Assembly: GCF_001906585.1 (NCBI RefSeq)
Contig: NZ_JUJA01000160.1
Coordinates: forward strand, 177,089 to 210,490
DNA: 33,402 nt
Direction: 5' to 3'
Source: Streptomyces kebangsaanensis
Lineage (GTDB): Bacteria > Actinomycetota > Actinomycetes > Streptomycetales > Streptomycetaceae
This document shows, one piece after another, positions 23,852-30,890 of this stretch. Within the stretch, counting starts at the first letter, position 1. Every line of letters begins with the position of its first letter. The notes beneath the pieces were generated by a model. It made no database searches and was not told the DNA's origin. It saw nothing but the letters and a program-made list of their open reading frames with translations. A program made the position numbers and the translations under genes.

Positions 23852-25621
23852 CTACTCCCCGAGCAGGGTCCGCACCCGCTCCTGCCCCACCGCCAGCAGC
23901 AGCGTGGGCAGCCGCGGACCGGTGTCACGCCCCACCAGCAGGTGGTAGAGCAGCGCGAAGAACGACCGCTGGGCGGCCTTGATCTCCGGCGGCAGCTCCT
24001 TGGGCGTGGCGTCGGCGGAGAACCCGGCCTGGACCTTGGGCACGCCGTAGACGAGGTGGGTGAGCCCGTCGAGTGACCAGTTCTCGGCCAGCCCGTCGAG
24101 CAGCAGCCGGACCGACTGCCGGGAGGGCTCGTCGAGGGACTTCAGCAACTCGGTGTCGGGCTCGTCGCGGACGATGGTGCGCTGGTCGGCGGGGACGTAG
24201 GTGTTGATCCACGCCTCGGCCTTGTCGTACCGCGGGCGGGCCTCGTCGAGCGAGGTGAGCGGGTTGGCCGGGTCGAGCTCGCTGAGGATGCGCAGCGCCT
24301 GGTCCTGGTGGCCGGCGGTGATGTCGGCGACGGACGCGAGCGTGCGGTACGGCAGCGGGCGCGGCGTCTTCGGCAGCTCACCGGCGGCGGTGCCGACCGC
24401 GCGCGTGTAGGCGGCGACGTCACCGGGCAGCGCGGAGCCTCCCCCAGTGCTTGACGCCTGGGAGGTGCCCCCAGCGACCTTGGCGGCGAGCCTGTCCCAC
24501 TCGTCGTACAGGCGCTGGATCTCCTGGTCGAAGGCGATCTTGAAGGACTGGTTGGGCTTGCGCCGGGCGTACAGCCAGCGCAGGATCTGCGGCGCCATGA
24601 TCCTCAGCGCGTCGGCCGGGGTGGGGACCCCGCCCCGCGAGGACGACATCTTCGCCATCCCGGAGATGCCCACGAAGGCGTACATCGGCCCGATCGGCTG
24701 CTTGCCGCCGAAGATCCCGACGATCTGCCCGCCGACCTGGAACGACGACCCCGGCGAGGAGTGGTCGACGCCGCTGGGCTCGAAGACGACGCCCTCGTAC
24801 GCCCACCGCATCGGCCAGTCGACCTTCCAGACCAGCTTGCCGCGGTTGAACTCGCTGAGCCGGACGGTCTCCGAGAAGCCGCACACGGTGCAGGCGTAGG
24901 TCAGCTCGGTGGAGTCGTCGTCGTAGGCGGTGACGGTGGTGAAGTCCTTCCCGCAGTTGCCGCAGTACGGCTTGTACGGGAAGTACCCGGCGGAGCCGGA
25001 GCTGCCGTCGTCCTCGGACGCGGCGCCCGAGCCCTCCTCGGCCTCCAGCTCGGCCTCGTCGACGGGCTTCTGCTGCTTCTTGGCCGTCTTGGGCTTGGTG
25101 CGGTACTGGGCGAGGATCGCGTCGATCTCGCCGCGGTGCTTCATCGCGTGCAGGATCTGCTCGCGGTACACGCCGGAGGTGTACTGCTCGGTCTGGCTGA
25201 TGCCGTCGAACTCCACGCCCAGCTCGGCGAGCGCGTCGACCATGGCGGCCTTGAAGTGCTCGGCCCAGTTGGGGTGCGCCGAGCCCTTGGGGGCCGGGAC
25301 GGAGGTCAGCGGCTTGCCGATGTGCTCGGCCCACGTCTCGTCGATGCCGGTGACGCCGGCCGGGACCTTGCGGTAGCGGTCGTAGTCGTCCCAGGAGATC
25401 AGGTGCCGTACCTCGTACCCCCGGCGGCGGATCTCGTCGGCGACCAGGTGCGGGGTCATGACCTCGCGCAGGTTGCCCAGGTGGATGGGGCCGGACGGAG
25501 ACAGGCCGGACGCGACGACGACCGGTTTGCCCGGGGCCCGACGCTCCGACTCCTCGATGACGTCGTCCGCGAAACGGGAGACCCAGTCGGTGGTCTCGGT
25601 GCTCTGAGCCACGATCGGCAC
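23852..25621 (-). CDS. lysS: Lysyl-tRNA synthetase, class I
   Basis: A 589-residue class I (archaeal-type) enzyme that charges tRNA-Lys. The HIGH motif is HLGN (47-50) in SGLSPSGPIHLGN, and the KMSKS motif is KMSSS (324-328). Two CxxC pairs, C220/C223 and C244/C247, form a zinc site. An acidic low-complexity insert (about 185-211) lies just before it. The C-terminal helical anticodon-binding part follows. Residues 382-396 (VAGGTSQASSTGGGS) are encoded by a dispersed palindromic repeat, a clear insertion in a conserved housekeeping gene. The GTG at 25621 is chosen because AGGAAGAGGAC precedes it; a GTG three codons later is possible. The gene is divergent from argS. Confidence 0.95.
   Translation of the reverse strand: MPIVAQSTETTDWVSRFADDVIEESERRAPGKPVVVASGLSPSGPIHLGNLREVMTPHLVADEIRRRGYEVRHLISWDDYDRYRKVPAGVTGIDETWAEHIGKPLTSVPAPKGSAHPNWAEHFKAAMVDALAELGVEFDGISQTEQYTSGVYREQILHAMKHRGEIDAILAQYRTKPKTAKKQQKPVDEAELEAEEGSGAASEDDGSSGSAGYFPYKPYCGNCGKDFTTVTAYDDDSTELTYACTVCGFSETVRLSEFNRGKLVWKVDWPMRWAYEGVVFEPSGVDHSSPGSSFQVGGQIVGIFGGKQPIGPMYAFVGISGMAKMSSSRGGVPTPADALRIMAPQILRWLYARRKPNQSFKIAFDQEIQRLYDEWDRLAAKVAGGTSQASSTGGGSALPGDVAAYTRAVGTAAGELPKTPRPLPYRTLASVADITAGHQDQALRILSELDPANPLTSLDEARPRYDKAEAWINTYVPADQRTIVRDEPDTELLKSLDEPSRQSVRLLLDGLAENWSLDGLTHLVYGVPKVQAGFSADATPKELPPEIKAAQRSFFALLYHLLVGRDTGPRLPTLLLAVGQERVRTLLGE
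24439..24473 (+). repeat. Short dispersed palindromic repeat, copy 3, inside lysS
   Basis: CTCCCCCAGTGCTTGACGCC is followed by TGGGAGGTGCCCCCA. Its borders match the copies at 16429-16461 and 21427-21463. It lies in frame within lysS, on the side of the protein past the KMSKS loop, and encodes a Gly/Ser/Thr-rich loop. Relative to the coding strand it has the same orientation as copy 2 but a different reading frame. Confidence 0.8.
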
Positions 25622-25877
25622 GTCCTCTTCCTGAAGTTTCTCTGAAGTTTCTAGTTTCTCCGGAGGCCTCGGAGGTTCTCCGTGGGCAGCCGCTGCGATC
25701 GCCCGGCTGACCGCTCCATTCTCCCAGGCGGGTCGGCATCCGTGAAAACGCCTTTTCACCGCGTTGGACGGGCCTCGGCACCCCGGCGTTCACCCGCAGA
25801 CCGGAAAATTCGCTTTGCCCCGCGTGGGATACTGGGCCTGTCTATCCATCCCCACGAGGAGAACGGCACCCACTTCT
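25622..25877. promoter_or_regulatory. Divergent lysS-argS control region
   Basis: A stretch of 256 bases. A perfect palindrome, GTGAAAA CGCC TTTTCAC, lies at 25742-25759, central between the two genes, and could bind a shared regulator. On the lysS side, minus-strand AAACTTCAG is repeated (within 25629-25650), giving an A+T-rich leader close to the start codon. No T-box or other riboswitch was recognised. Confidence 0.45.
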
Positions 25878-27641
25878 ATGGCCTCGGTCACGTCCCTCAC
25901 CGCCTCCGTCCACCAGCGCCTCGCGTCCGCCCTCTCGGCCACCCTGCCGGAGACCGCCGCCGCGGACCCGCTGCTGCGACGCAGCGACCGGGCGGACTTC
26001 CAGGCCAACGGGATCCTGGCGCTGGCGAAGAAGGCCAAGGCGAACCCGCGGGAGCTGGCGGCGCAGGTCGTCGGGCACGTGGTCACCGGTGACGTGATCA
26101 AGGACGTCGAGGTCTCCGGGCCCGGCTTCCTCAACATCACGGTCACCGACCGGGCGATCACCGAGAACCTGGCCGCGCGGGTGGCCGACCCGGAGGGCCG
26201 GCTCGGCGTGCCGTACGCGGAGCACCCGGGCACGACGGTGATCGACTACGCCCAGCCGAACGTGGCCAAGGAGATGCACGTCGGCCACCTGCGGTCCGCC
26301 GTGATCGGCGACTCCGTCGTCCAGCTCCTGGAGTTCGCCGGCGAGAACGTGGTCCGCCGGCACCACATCGGCGACTGGGGCACCCAGTTCGGCATGCTCA
26401 TCCAGTACCTGGACGAGCACCCGCACGAGCTGGACCACAAGGCGTCCGAGGTGTCCGGCGAGGAGGCGATGTCGAACCTCGACCGCCTCTACAAGGCCGC
26501 GCGCAAACTCTTCGACTCCGACGAGGAGTTCAAGACGCGGGCCCGGCGCCGGGTGGTGGACCTGCAGGCCGGGGACCCGCACACGGTGGCCATGTGGCAG
26601 AAGTTCGTGGACGAGTCGAAGATCTACTTCTTCTCCGTCTTCGAGAAGCTGGACATGGACGTCCGGGACCCGGACATCGTCGGCGAGTCCGGCTACAACG
26701 ACATGCTCGCCGAGACCTGCCGCCTGCTGGAGGAGTCCGGCGTGGCGGTCCGCTCGGAGGGCGCCCTGTGCGTCTTCTTCGACGACGTCAAGGGCCCGGA
26801 CGGCAACCCGGTCCCGCTGATCGTCCAGAAGTCCGACGGCGGCTACGGCTACGCGGCCACCGACCTGTCCGCGATCCGCGACCGCGTCTTCAACCTCAAG
26901 GCGAACACCCTGCTGTACGTGGTGGACGCCCGCCAGTCCCTGCACTTCAAGATGGTCTTCGAGACCGCGCGGCGGGCCGGCTGGCTGAACGACGACGTGA
27001 CGGCGTACCAGCTGGCGTTCGGCACGGTGCTGGGCAAGGACGGCAAGCCGTTCAAGACCCGTGAGGGCGAGACGGTCCGCCTGGTCGACCTGCTCGACGA
27101 GGCGATCGACCGCGCCTCGGCGGTCGTCCGGGAGAAGGCCCAGGACCTCTCCGAGGAGGAGATCGCCGAGCGGGGCGCCCAGGTGGGCATCGGCGCGGTG
27201 AAGTACGCGGACCTGTCGACGTCGGCGAACCGGGACTACAAGTTCGACCTGGACCAGATGGTCTCGCTCAACGGCGACACGTCCGTCTACCTGCAGTACG
27301 CCTACGCCCGGATCCGGTCCATCCTCCGCAAGGCCGGCGAGACCCGCCCCGCCGCCCACCCGGAGCTTGAACTGGCCGAGGCGGAGCGGTCGTTGGGCCT
27401 GCACGTGGACGCCTTCGCGGAGGCGGTGCGGGAGGCGGCCGCGGAGTACGCCCCGCACAAGCTGGCGGCGTACCTGTACCAGCTGGCCTCCCTCTACACG
27501 TCCTTCTACGACAAGTGTCCGGTGCTGAAGGCCGAGACGCCGCAGCAGGTGGAGAACCGGCTGTTCCTGTGCGACGTCACGGCCCGCACCCTCCACCAGG
27601 GCATGGCCCTGCTGGGCATCCGGACGCCCGAGCGGCTCTGA
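25878..27641 (+). CDS. argS: Arginyl-tRNA synthetase
   Basis: A 587-residue class I synthetase that charges tRNA-Arg. The N-terminal Add1 domain covers about 1-110. The HIGH motif is HVGH (134-137) in [20 protein letters not shown]. The catalytic core continues with [14 protein letters not shown] and the KMSKS-equivalent [10 protein letters not shown] (about 390-399), which lacks the canonical sequence, as is usual for ArgRS. The DALR-type anticodon domain ends the protein (about 470-587) with [19 protein letters not shown]. The ATG at 25878 is the only sensible start, but the nearest GAGGAGAA lies about 17 bases before it, a long spacing. It is divergent from lysS and ends at a strong terminator. 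Confidence 0.97.
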   Translation: MASVTSLTASVHQRLASALSATLPETAAADPLLRRSDRADFQANGILALAKKAKANPRELAAQVVGHVVTGDVIKDVEVSGPGFLNITVTDRAITENLAARVADPEGRLGVPYAEHPGTTVIDYAQPNVAKEMHVGHLRSAVIGDSVVQLLEFAGENVVRRHHIGDWGTQFGMLIQYLDEHPHELDHKASEVSGEEAMSNLDRLYKAARKLFDSDEEFKTRARRRVVDLQAGDPHTVAMWQKFVDESKIYFFSVFEKLDMDVRDPDIVGESGYNDMLAETCRLLEESGVAVRSEGALCVFFDDVKGPDGNPVPLIVQKSDGGYGYAATDLSAIRDRVFNLKANTLLYVVDARQSLHFKMVFETARRAGWLNDDVTAYQLAFGTVLGKDGKPFKTREGETVRLVDLLDEAIDRASAVVREKAQDLSEEEIAERGAQVGIGAVKYADLSTSANRDYKFDLDQMVSLNGDTSVYLQYAYARIRSILRKAGETRPAAHPELELAEAERSLGLHVDAFAEAVREAAAEYAPHKLAAYLYQLASLYTSFYDKCPVLKAETPQQVENRLFLCDVTARTLHQGMALLGIRTPERL

Positions 27642-27686
27642 CACAGCGGCTGGTCCGGCCGATCGAACCGACTCGGCCGATTCGCC

Positions 27687-27729
27687 ACAGCAGGCCCCGG
27701 CCCGTACTCGACGGGCCGGGGCCTGCTGT
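27687..27729 (+). terminator. Perfect 19-bp terminator after argS
   Basis: ACAGCAGGCCCCGGCCCGT (27687-27705) pairs with ACGGGCCGGGGCCTGCTGT (27711-27729) around ACTCG, 46 bases after the argS stop. It isolates argS from the small genes that follow. Confidence 0.92.
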
Positions 27730-27772
27730 CGTGGTCGTCACGGCCGTAGCACCGTAAAAGGCTCCCACGCCG

Positions 27773-27805
27773 TCTCCTCCTTTCCTCTCCTTTCCCTTCC
27801 TTTCC
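27773..27805 (+). repeat. 33-base pure pyrimidine tract
   Basis: Every base from 27773 to 27805 is C or T, in TTTCC/CTCC-like steps, between the argS terminator and the repeat-protein gene. Such tracts can adopt unusual structures or mark a promoter-proximal region. No function is claimed. Confidence 0.85.
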
Positions 27806-27855
27806 ACGCAAGATCGAAGTGCGCCGGGAAACGGGCGACCCGAGGATGTGAAAGG

Positions 27856-27894
27856 AGCGGAGCGCCGGACTTCCCACAGTCCGAGCACTCCGCT
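27856..27894 (+). ncRNA. Two-part stem-loop in the leader of the repeat-protein gene
   Basis: AGCGGAG (27856-27862) pairs with CTCCGCT (27888-27894). Inside it GGACT (27867-27871) pairs with AGTCC (27878-27882) around a six-base loop. Both arms are perfect and are separated by small internal loops. The structure ends where the heptamer repeats begin, 42 bases before the start codon, so it would be a stable 5' leader element if transcribed. Confidence 0.5.
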
Positions 27895-27921
27895 GCGTCA
27901 TGCGTCATGCGTCATGCTTCA
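27894..27921 (+). repeat. Heptamer tandem repeat TGCGTCA (four copies, the last imperfect)
   Basis: TGCGTCA occurs at 27894-27900, 27901-27907 and 27908-27914, then TGCTTCA at 27915-27921. Each junction creates an ATG (27900, 27907, 27914). Because the unit is 7 bases, these ATGs fall in all three reading frames just ahead of the ribosome site; the middle one is in frame with the downstream gene. Confidence 0.9.
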
Positions 27922-27936
27922 CAGAAGGAGGAATCC

Positions 27937-28425
27937 ATGACGACAACGACGGAGAGCCCCACGCAGGAAAAGACGGGCGTCGGCCAGGAGGAAGAGGAAT
28001 CCGGTATCGGTCCGCTTCTCCTGGCCGCGATGCTGACCCGGCGTGAGGACCGCGGGGAGGAGCCGATCATCGAGCACCCGCTTCTCCTGGCCGCGCTCAT
28101 GCGCCGCCGCGAGGAGGGCGGGGAGTCGCTGATCCAGCACCCCCTGCTGCTCGCCGCCCTGATGCGCCGCCGTGAGGAGCGGGAAGAACCGATCATCGAG
28201 CACCCCCTCCTCCTCGCCATGCTCATGCGCCGCCGCCAGGAGCGCGGGGAGTCGCTGATCCAGCACCCCCTGCTGCTCGCCGCCCTGATGCGCCGCCGTG
28301 AGGAGCGGGAAGAACCGATCATCGAGCACCCCCTCCTCCTCGCCATGCTCATGCGCCGCCGCGAAGAGCGCGGGGAGTCGCTGATCCAGAACCCCCTCCT
28401 GCTCGCCGCCCTGGCCCGCCGCTAG
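27937..28425 (+). CDS. Protein of seven 21-residue amphipathic repeats, unknown function
   Basis: A 162-residue protein with no signal peptide. The ATG follows AGAAGGAGGAATCC, a near-perfect ribosome site; an in-frame ATG at 27907 would add ten residues. After an N-terminal tail rich in Thr/Glu (1-24), residues 25-162 are tandem repeats of 21 residues (22 in the first). Each begins HPLLLAALMRRREE (or a close variant such as MLMRRRQE) and ends in one of two alternating connectors, EEPIIE or ESLIQ. The last repeat stops at NPLLLAALARR. Each unit would form one amphipathic helix with a hydrophobic start and an Arg/Glu-rich end. Repeats 3-4 and 5-6 are nearly identical in DNA. I recognise no family. 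It is followed by a hairpin and a second small gene that may be its partner. Confidence 0.82.
   Translation: MTTTTESPTQEKTGVGQEEEESGIGPLLLAAMLTRREDRGEEPIIEHPLLLAALMRRREEGGESLIQHPLLLAALMRRREEREEPIIEHPLLLAMLMRRRQERGESLIQHPLLLAALMRRREEREEPIIEHPLLLAMLMRRREERGESLIQNPLLLAALARR
28138..28389 (+). repeat. Two 126-bp direct repeats inside the repeat protein gene
   Basis: The block 28138-28263 is repeated at 28264-28389, with only two base differences (CAG versus GAA in the second half). Each block is two protein repeats, one of each connector type. The near identity, including at silent positions, points to recent duplication or gene conversion. The other repeats at 28012-28137 are more diverged. Confidence 0.9.
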
Positions 28426-28439
28426 GAGCCGGCGACACC

Positions 28440-28481
28440 CCTGCCCTCCGATGGTGGCGCCCGCCGGCATCGGAGGGCAGG
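28440..28481 (+). terminator. 14-bp hairpin between the repeat protein gene and its neighbour
   Basis: CCTGCCCTCCGATG (28440-28453) pairs perfectly with CATCGGAGGGCAGG (28468-28481), 14 bases after the stop. It may terminate or attenuate transcription into the next gene, 33 bases further on. Confidence 0.75.
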
Positions 28482-28513
28482 TCCCGTACGGCAATCGAAC
28501 CTGAGGAACCACA

Positions 28514-28912
28514 ATGGCAGCTGAGTCCGACGGAGAATCGGAACGGGACCCACTGGAGACCTTCGTCGACGAGGTCTTCGAGGAAATGATGCGCGAGTCC
28601 GGAATTCCGCGCTCCGGCACCGGTGTCAAACATGGAAAGGATCCCCTGGCGGCGGCTCTGTTGGAAGCGGCCGCGGCATCCCTTTCGCAGCCGGCGTCCT
28701 CCCGTTCCTCGGAACTGGAAAGGGTGCTGTTCGCACAGACCCTGGCGACCGCGTTGGCGGAATCCCTCGCGCCGCTCCTGGCGGAGTCCCTGGCCATGGA
28801 AATCGTGAAGGTGCTGAACCAGCACGCCACCTCGCACGGCGGCGACGCCCGCGAATCGGCGGGTACGGGTGCCCGCGCCCGCCGGGGCGGCGAGCGGGGC
28901 AAGGGCTCCTGA
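28514..28912 (+). CDS. Small helical protein of unknown function, next to the repeat protein
   Basis: A 132-residue protein; the ATG follows CTGAGGAACCACA. It has an acidic N terminus (ESDGESERDPLETFVDEVFEEMM at residues 4-26), then PLAAALLEAAAASL (about 44-57), then a long Ala/Leu helix region (ERVLFAQTLATALAESLAPL, then AESLAMEIVKVLNQH, about 70-104). The tail is basic (GARARRGGERGKGS). The PLAAALL and APLLAESL segments resemble the helix start of the repeats in the preceding protein, so the two could share origin or bind each other. No known domain was recognised. Codon use is slightly less biased than in the flanking housekeeping genes. Confidence 0.65.
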   Translation: MAAESDGESERDPLETFVDEVFEEMMRESGIPRSGTGVKHGKDPLAAALLEAAAASLSQPASSRSSELERVLFAQTLATALAESLAPLLAESLAMEIVKVLNQHATSHGGDARESAGTGARARRGGERGKGS

Positions 28913-28915
28913 CGC

Positions 28916-28943
28916 ACCGCGGACCACCGCGGACCACCGCGGA
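28916..28943 (+). repeat. 10-bp tandem repeat ACCGCGGACC (2.8 copies)
   Basis: The unit ACCGCGGACC starts at 28916, 28926 and 28936, the last being incomplete. It lies directly after the stop of the small helical protein gene and before a hairpin. The role is unknown. Confidence 0.85.
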
Positions 28944-28979
28944 TCGCGCCGGCCGTCCGGCCGGGCCGGGGACCGTCAA

Positions 28980-29004
28980 GGCCGCCCGCGAGGAACGGGC
29001 GGCC
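28980..29004. terminator. Bidirectional hairpin before hemB's 3' end
   Basis: GGCCGCCCG (28980-28988) pairs with CGGGCGGCC (28996-29004) around CGAGGAA. It lies between the convergent small helical protein gene and hemB, 36 bases from the hemB stop. Confidence 0.75.
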
Positions 29005-29040
29005 CGGCCGACGGCAGTCACCGGCGGCCGACGGCGGAGG

Positions 29041-30033
29041 TCAGCGCAGCTTCTGCGCGACCTCGGTGGCCCAGTAGGTGAGGATGGTGCGCGCCCCGGC
29101 CCGCTTGATGCCGGTCAGGGTCTCCAGGATCGCCCGGTCCCGGTCGACCCAGCCCTTCTCGGCGGCGGCCTCGATCATCGAGTACTCGCCGGAGATCTGG
29201 TACGCGGCGACGGGCACGTCCACGGCGTCGGCGACCCGGGCCAGGACGTCGAGGTAGGGCCCGGCCGGCTTGACCATCACCATGTCGGCGCCCTCCTCCA
29301 GGTCCAGCGCCAGCTCCCGCAGCGACTCGCGCAGGTTCGCCGGGTCCTGCTGGTAGGTCTTGCGGTCGCCCTGCAGCGAGGAGCCCACCGCCTCCCGGAA
29401 GGGTCCGTAGAAGGCGGAGGAGTACTTGGCGGTGTAGGCCAGAATGGCCACGTCCTCCCGCCCGATCTGGTCGAGCGCGTCACGGACGACGCCGATCTGC
29501 CCGTCCATCATCCCGCTGGGCCCGACCACGTGGGCGCCCGCGTCGGCCTGCACCTGGGCCATCTCGGCGTACCGCTCGAGCGTGGCGTCGTTGTCGACCC
29601 GCCCCTCGGCGTCGAGCACACCGCAGTGCCCGTGGTCGGTGAACTCGTCCAGGCACAGGTCGGACATGACGAGCAGCTCGTCCCCGACCTCGGCCCGCAC
29701 ATCGCGCAGCGCGACCTGCAGGATCCCGTCCGGATCGGTCCCGGCGCTGCCGAGGCCGTCCTTCTTCCCCTCCTCCGGCACCCCGAACAGCATGATCCCG
29801 GATACCCCGGCCTCCACCGCCTGAGCGGCCGCCTTCTTCAGGCTCTCCCTCGTGTGCTGCACGACCCCGGGCATCGCCGAGATCGGCACCGGCTCGCTCA
29901 CGCCCTCCCGCACGAACGCGGGCAGGATGAGGTCGGCCGGGTGCAGCCGGGTCTCGGCGACCATGCGCCGCATGGCGGGGCTGGTACGCAGCCGACGAGG
30001 ACGCGTACCGGGAAAGGATCCGTACTTCGTCAT
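29041..30033 (-). CDS. hemB: Delta-aminolevulinic acid dehydratase (porphobilinogen synthase)
   Basis: A 330-residue enzyme that joins two 5-aminolevulinates into porphobilinogen, the step after hemL's product. The TIM barrel carries the two Schiff-base lysines, K203 in [13 protein letters not shown] and K255 in [10 protein letters not shown]. The metal site is [17 protein letters not shown] (124-140), with C127, D129 and C137. The middle position is Asp where the zinc enzymes have Cys (C-x-C-x7-C), so this is an intermediate metal-site type. The ATG at 30033 gives [23 protein letters not shown], the usual N terminus; AGAGGG sits only one base before it, a weak site. A longer frame upstream lacks coding character. 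It stands alone rather than with hemA/C/D. Confidence 0.96.
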   Translation of the reverse strand: MTKYGSFPGTRPRRLRTSPAMRRMVAETRLHPADLILPAFVREGVSEPVPISAMPGVVQHTRESLKKAAAQAVEAGVSGIMLFGVPEEGKKDGLGSAGTDPDGILQVALRDVRAEVGDELLVMSDLCLDEFTDHGHCGVLDAEGRVDNDATLERYAEMAQVQADAGAHVVGPSGMMDGQIGVVRDALDQIGREDVAILAYTAKYSSAFYGPFREAVGSSLQGDRKTYQQDPANLRESLRELALDLEEGADMVMVKPAGPYLDVLARVADAVDVPVAAYQISGEYSMIEAAAEKGWVDRDRAILETLTGIKRAGARTILTYWATEVAQKLR

Positions 30034-30124
30034 GCCCTCTACGCTACGCCCGCCCACCCCGTGCCCTTGCCGACGCGGAGTCGGCCCCGGCCGGGCCCGT
30101 CGTCGCCGGCGGCGGTGACAGGGC

Positions 30125-30157
30125 GAGGGCGGCGCCCCTGGTGGGGACACCGCCCTC
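30125..30157 (-). terminator. Terminator after the I36-like gene
   Basis: GAGGGCGG (30125-30132) pairs with CCGCCCTC (30150-30157), and inside it CCCC (30135-30138) pairs with GGGG (30143-30146). It lies 22 bases after the stop of the minus-strand secreted protein gene. Confidence 0.65.
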
Positions 30158-30179
30158 GGGCGTCGTGGCGGGCGGCCGG

Positions 30180-30563
30180 TCAGCGGCAGTTGACCCACGT
30201 GTTGGACTTCTGGTACCAGCGCGTGTCGCCGGTCCCCTTGGCCCCCCTGGCGATGACTCCGCTGGTTCCCTGGTGGTTCTTCTTCGCGTACCACTTGTAG
30301 TCGCAGGACTTGCCGTGGTTGTACCACGACTTGAAGTCCTGGAAGACCGCGAACTTGGTCAGGTCCGCGTTCGTCCCCGCGACCTTCTGCATGTGGCCGG
30401 TGTAGTTCTTCCCGGACCAGACGCAGAACCAGCCCGACGGGCAGTCCGACGCCGCCTGCGGCGCGGCCTCCGCCGCGCTGACGGCACCCGCGCTTCCGGC
30501 CAGCAGGCCGCCGGTCAGCACGACGCCGCCGGCCACGGCCGCGAACTTCCTGGTCATGCGCAT
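30180..30563 (-). CDS. Secreted peptidase-inhibitor I36-like protein
   Basis: A 127-residue exported protein. The signal peptide (1-30) ends AVSAAEA. The mature part has four cysteines (C41, C47, C87, C126) that could form two disulfides. Its sequence [19 protein letters not shown] followed by Lys/Trp/Tyr-rich strands is typical of the I36 / beta-gamma-crystallin-like inhibitor family, which includes the metalloprotease inhibitor SMPI of Streptomyces. By family it may inhibit an extracellular metalloprotease, but many members have unknown targets. The ATG at 30563 follows AGAGGGGGAACAGC; a second ATG two codons later is an alternative. It is divergent from the HTH protein pair. Confidence 0.88.
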   Translation of the reverse strand: MRMTRKFAAVAGGVVLTGGLLAGSAGAVSAAEAAPQAASDCPSGWFCVWSGKNYTGHMQKVAGTNADLTKFAVFQDFKSWYNHGKSCDYKWYAKKNHQGTSGVIARGAKGTGDTRWYQKSNTWVNCR

Positions 30564-30890
30564 GCTGTTCCCCCTCTGGAACGTGGACGGGCCGACCGCG
30601 CCGGCCGGCTCGCCAACGAGACTGCGGGACGGGAGGCAGAAGCCGCCACAGTCACCGCGGAAGTGACGTACTCACGGGACGTCCCACGCGCTGACCTGCT
30701 GGAACGCAGTCCCTTGAGTCGGTACGGCGGGACGGCCGGGAGCGGCCGGAGACGGCTGTGGGCGGCCGTGGGCGGGCGGGTGGCCGAATCCGCACCGGGA
30801 CGGGAACCACATTCCGGTACGAGTCATCTCTCTTGGGGCAGGATGCAAGGGGGTTCCGGGACCGGGAACCACGAACGCGATCGGGGGAAC
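30564..30890. other. Divergent region between the I36-like gene and the HTH protein pair
   Basis: A stretch of 327 bases without a gene. CGGGAACCAC occurs twice (30801-30810 and 30863-30872). At 30852-30870 the sequence GGTTCCGGGACCGGGAACC is an inverted repeat ending 20 bases before the ATG at 30891. GGAAC at 30803-30807, followed 16 bases later by TCATCT, resembles an ECF sigma-factor promoter, which would fit control by envelope stress. This is suggestive only. Confidence 0.35.

Noticed and set aside
25622..25741. T-box leader for lysS
   Set aside because: No T-box sequence or specifier-type stem was recognised; only short A+T-rich repeats are present.
28012..28425. CRISPR-like array
   Set aside because: The 63/126-bp repeats are contiguous, in frame and without spacers; they encode the repeat protein.
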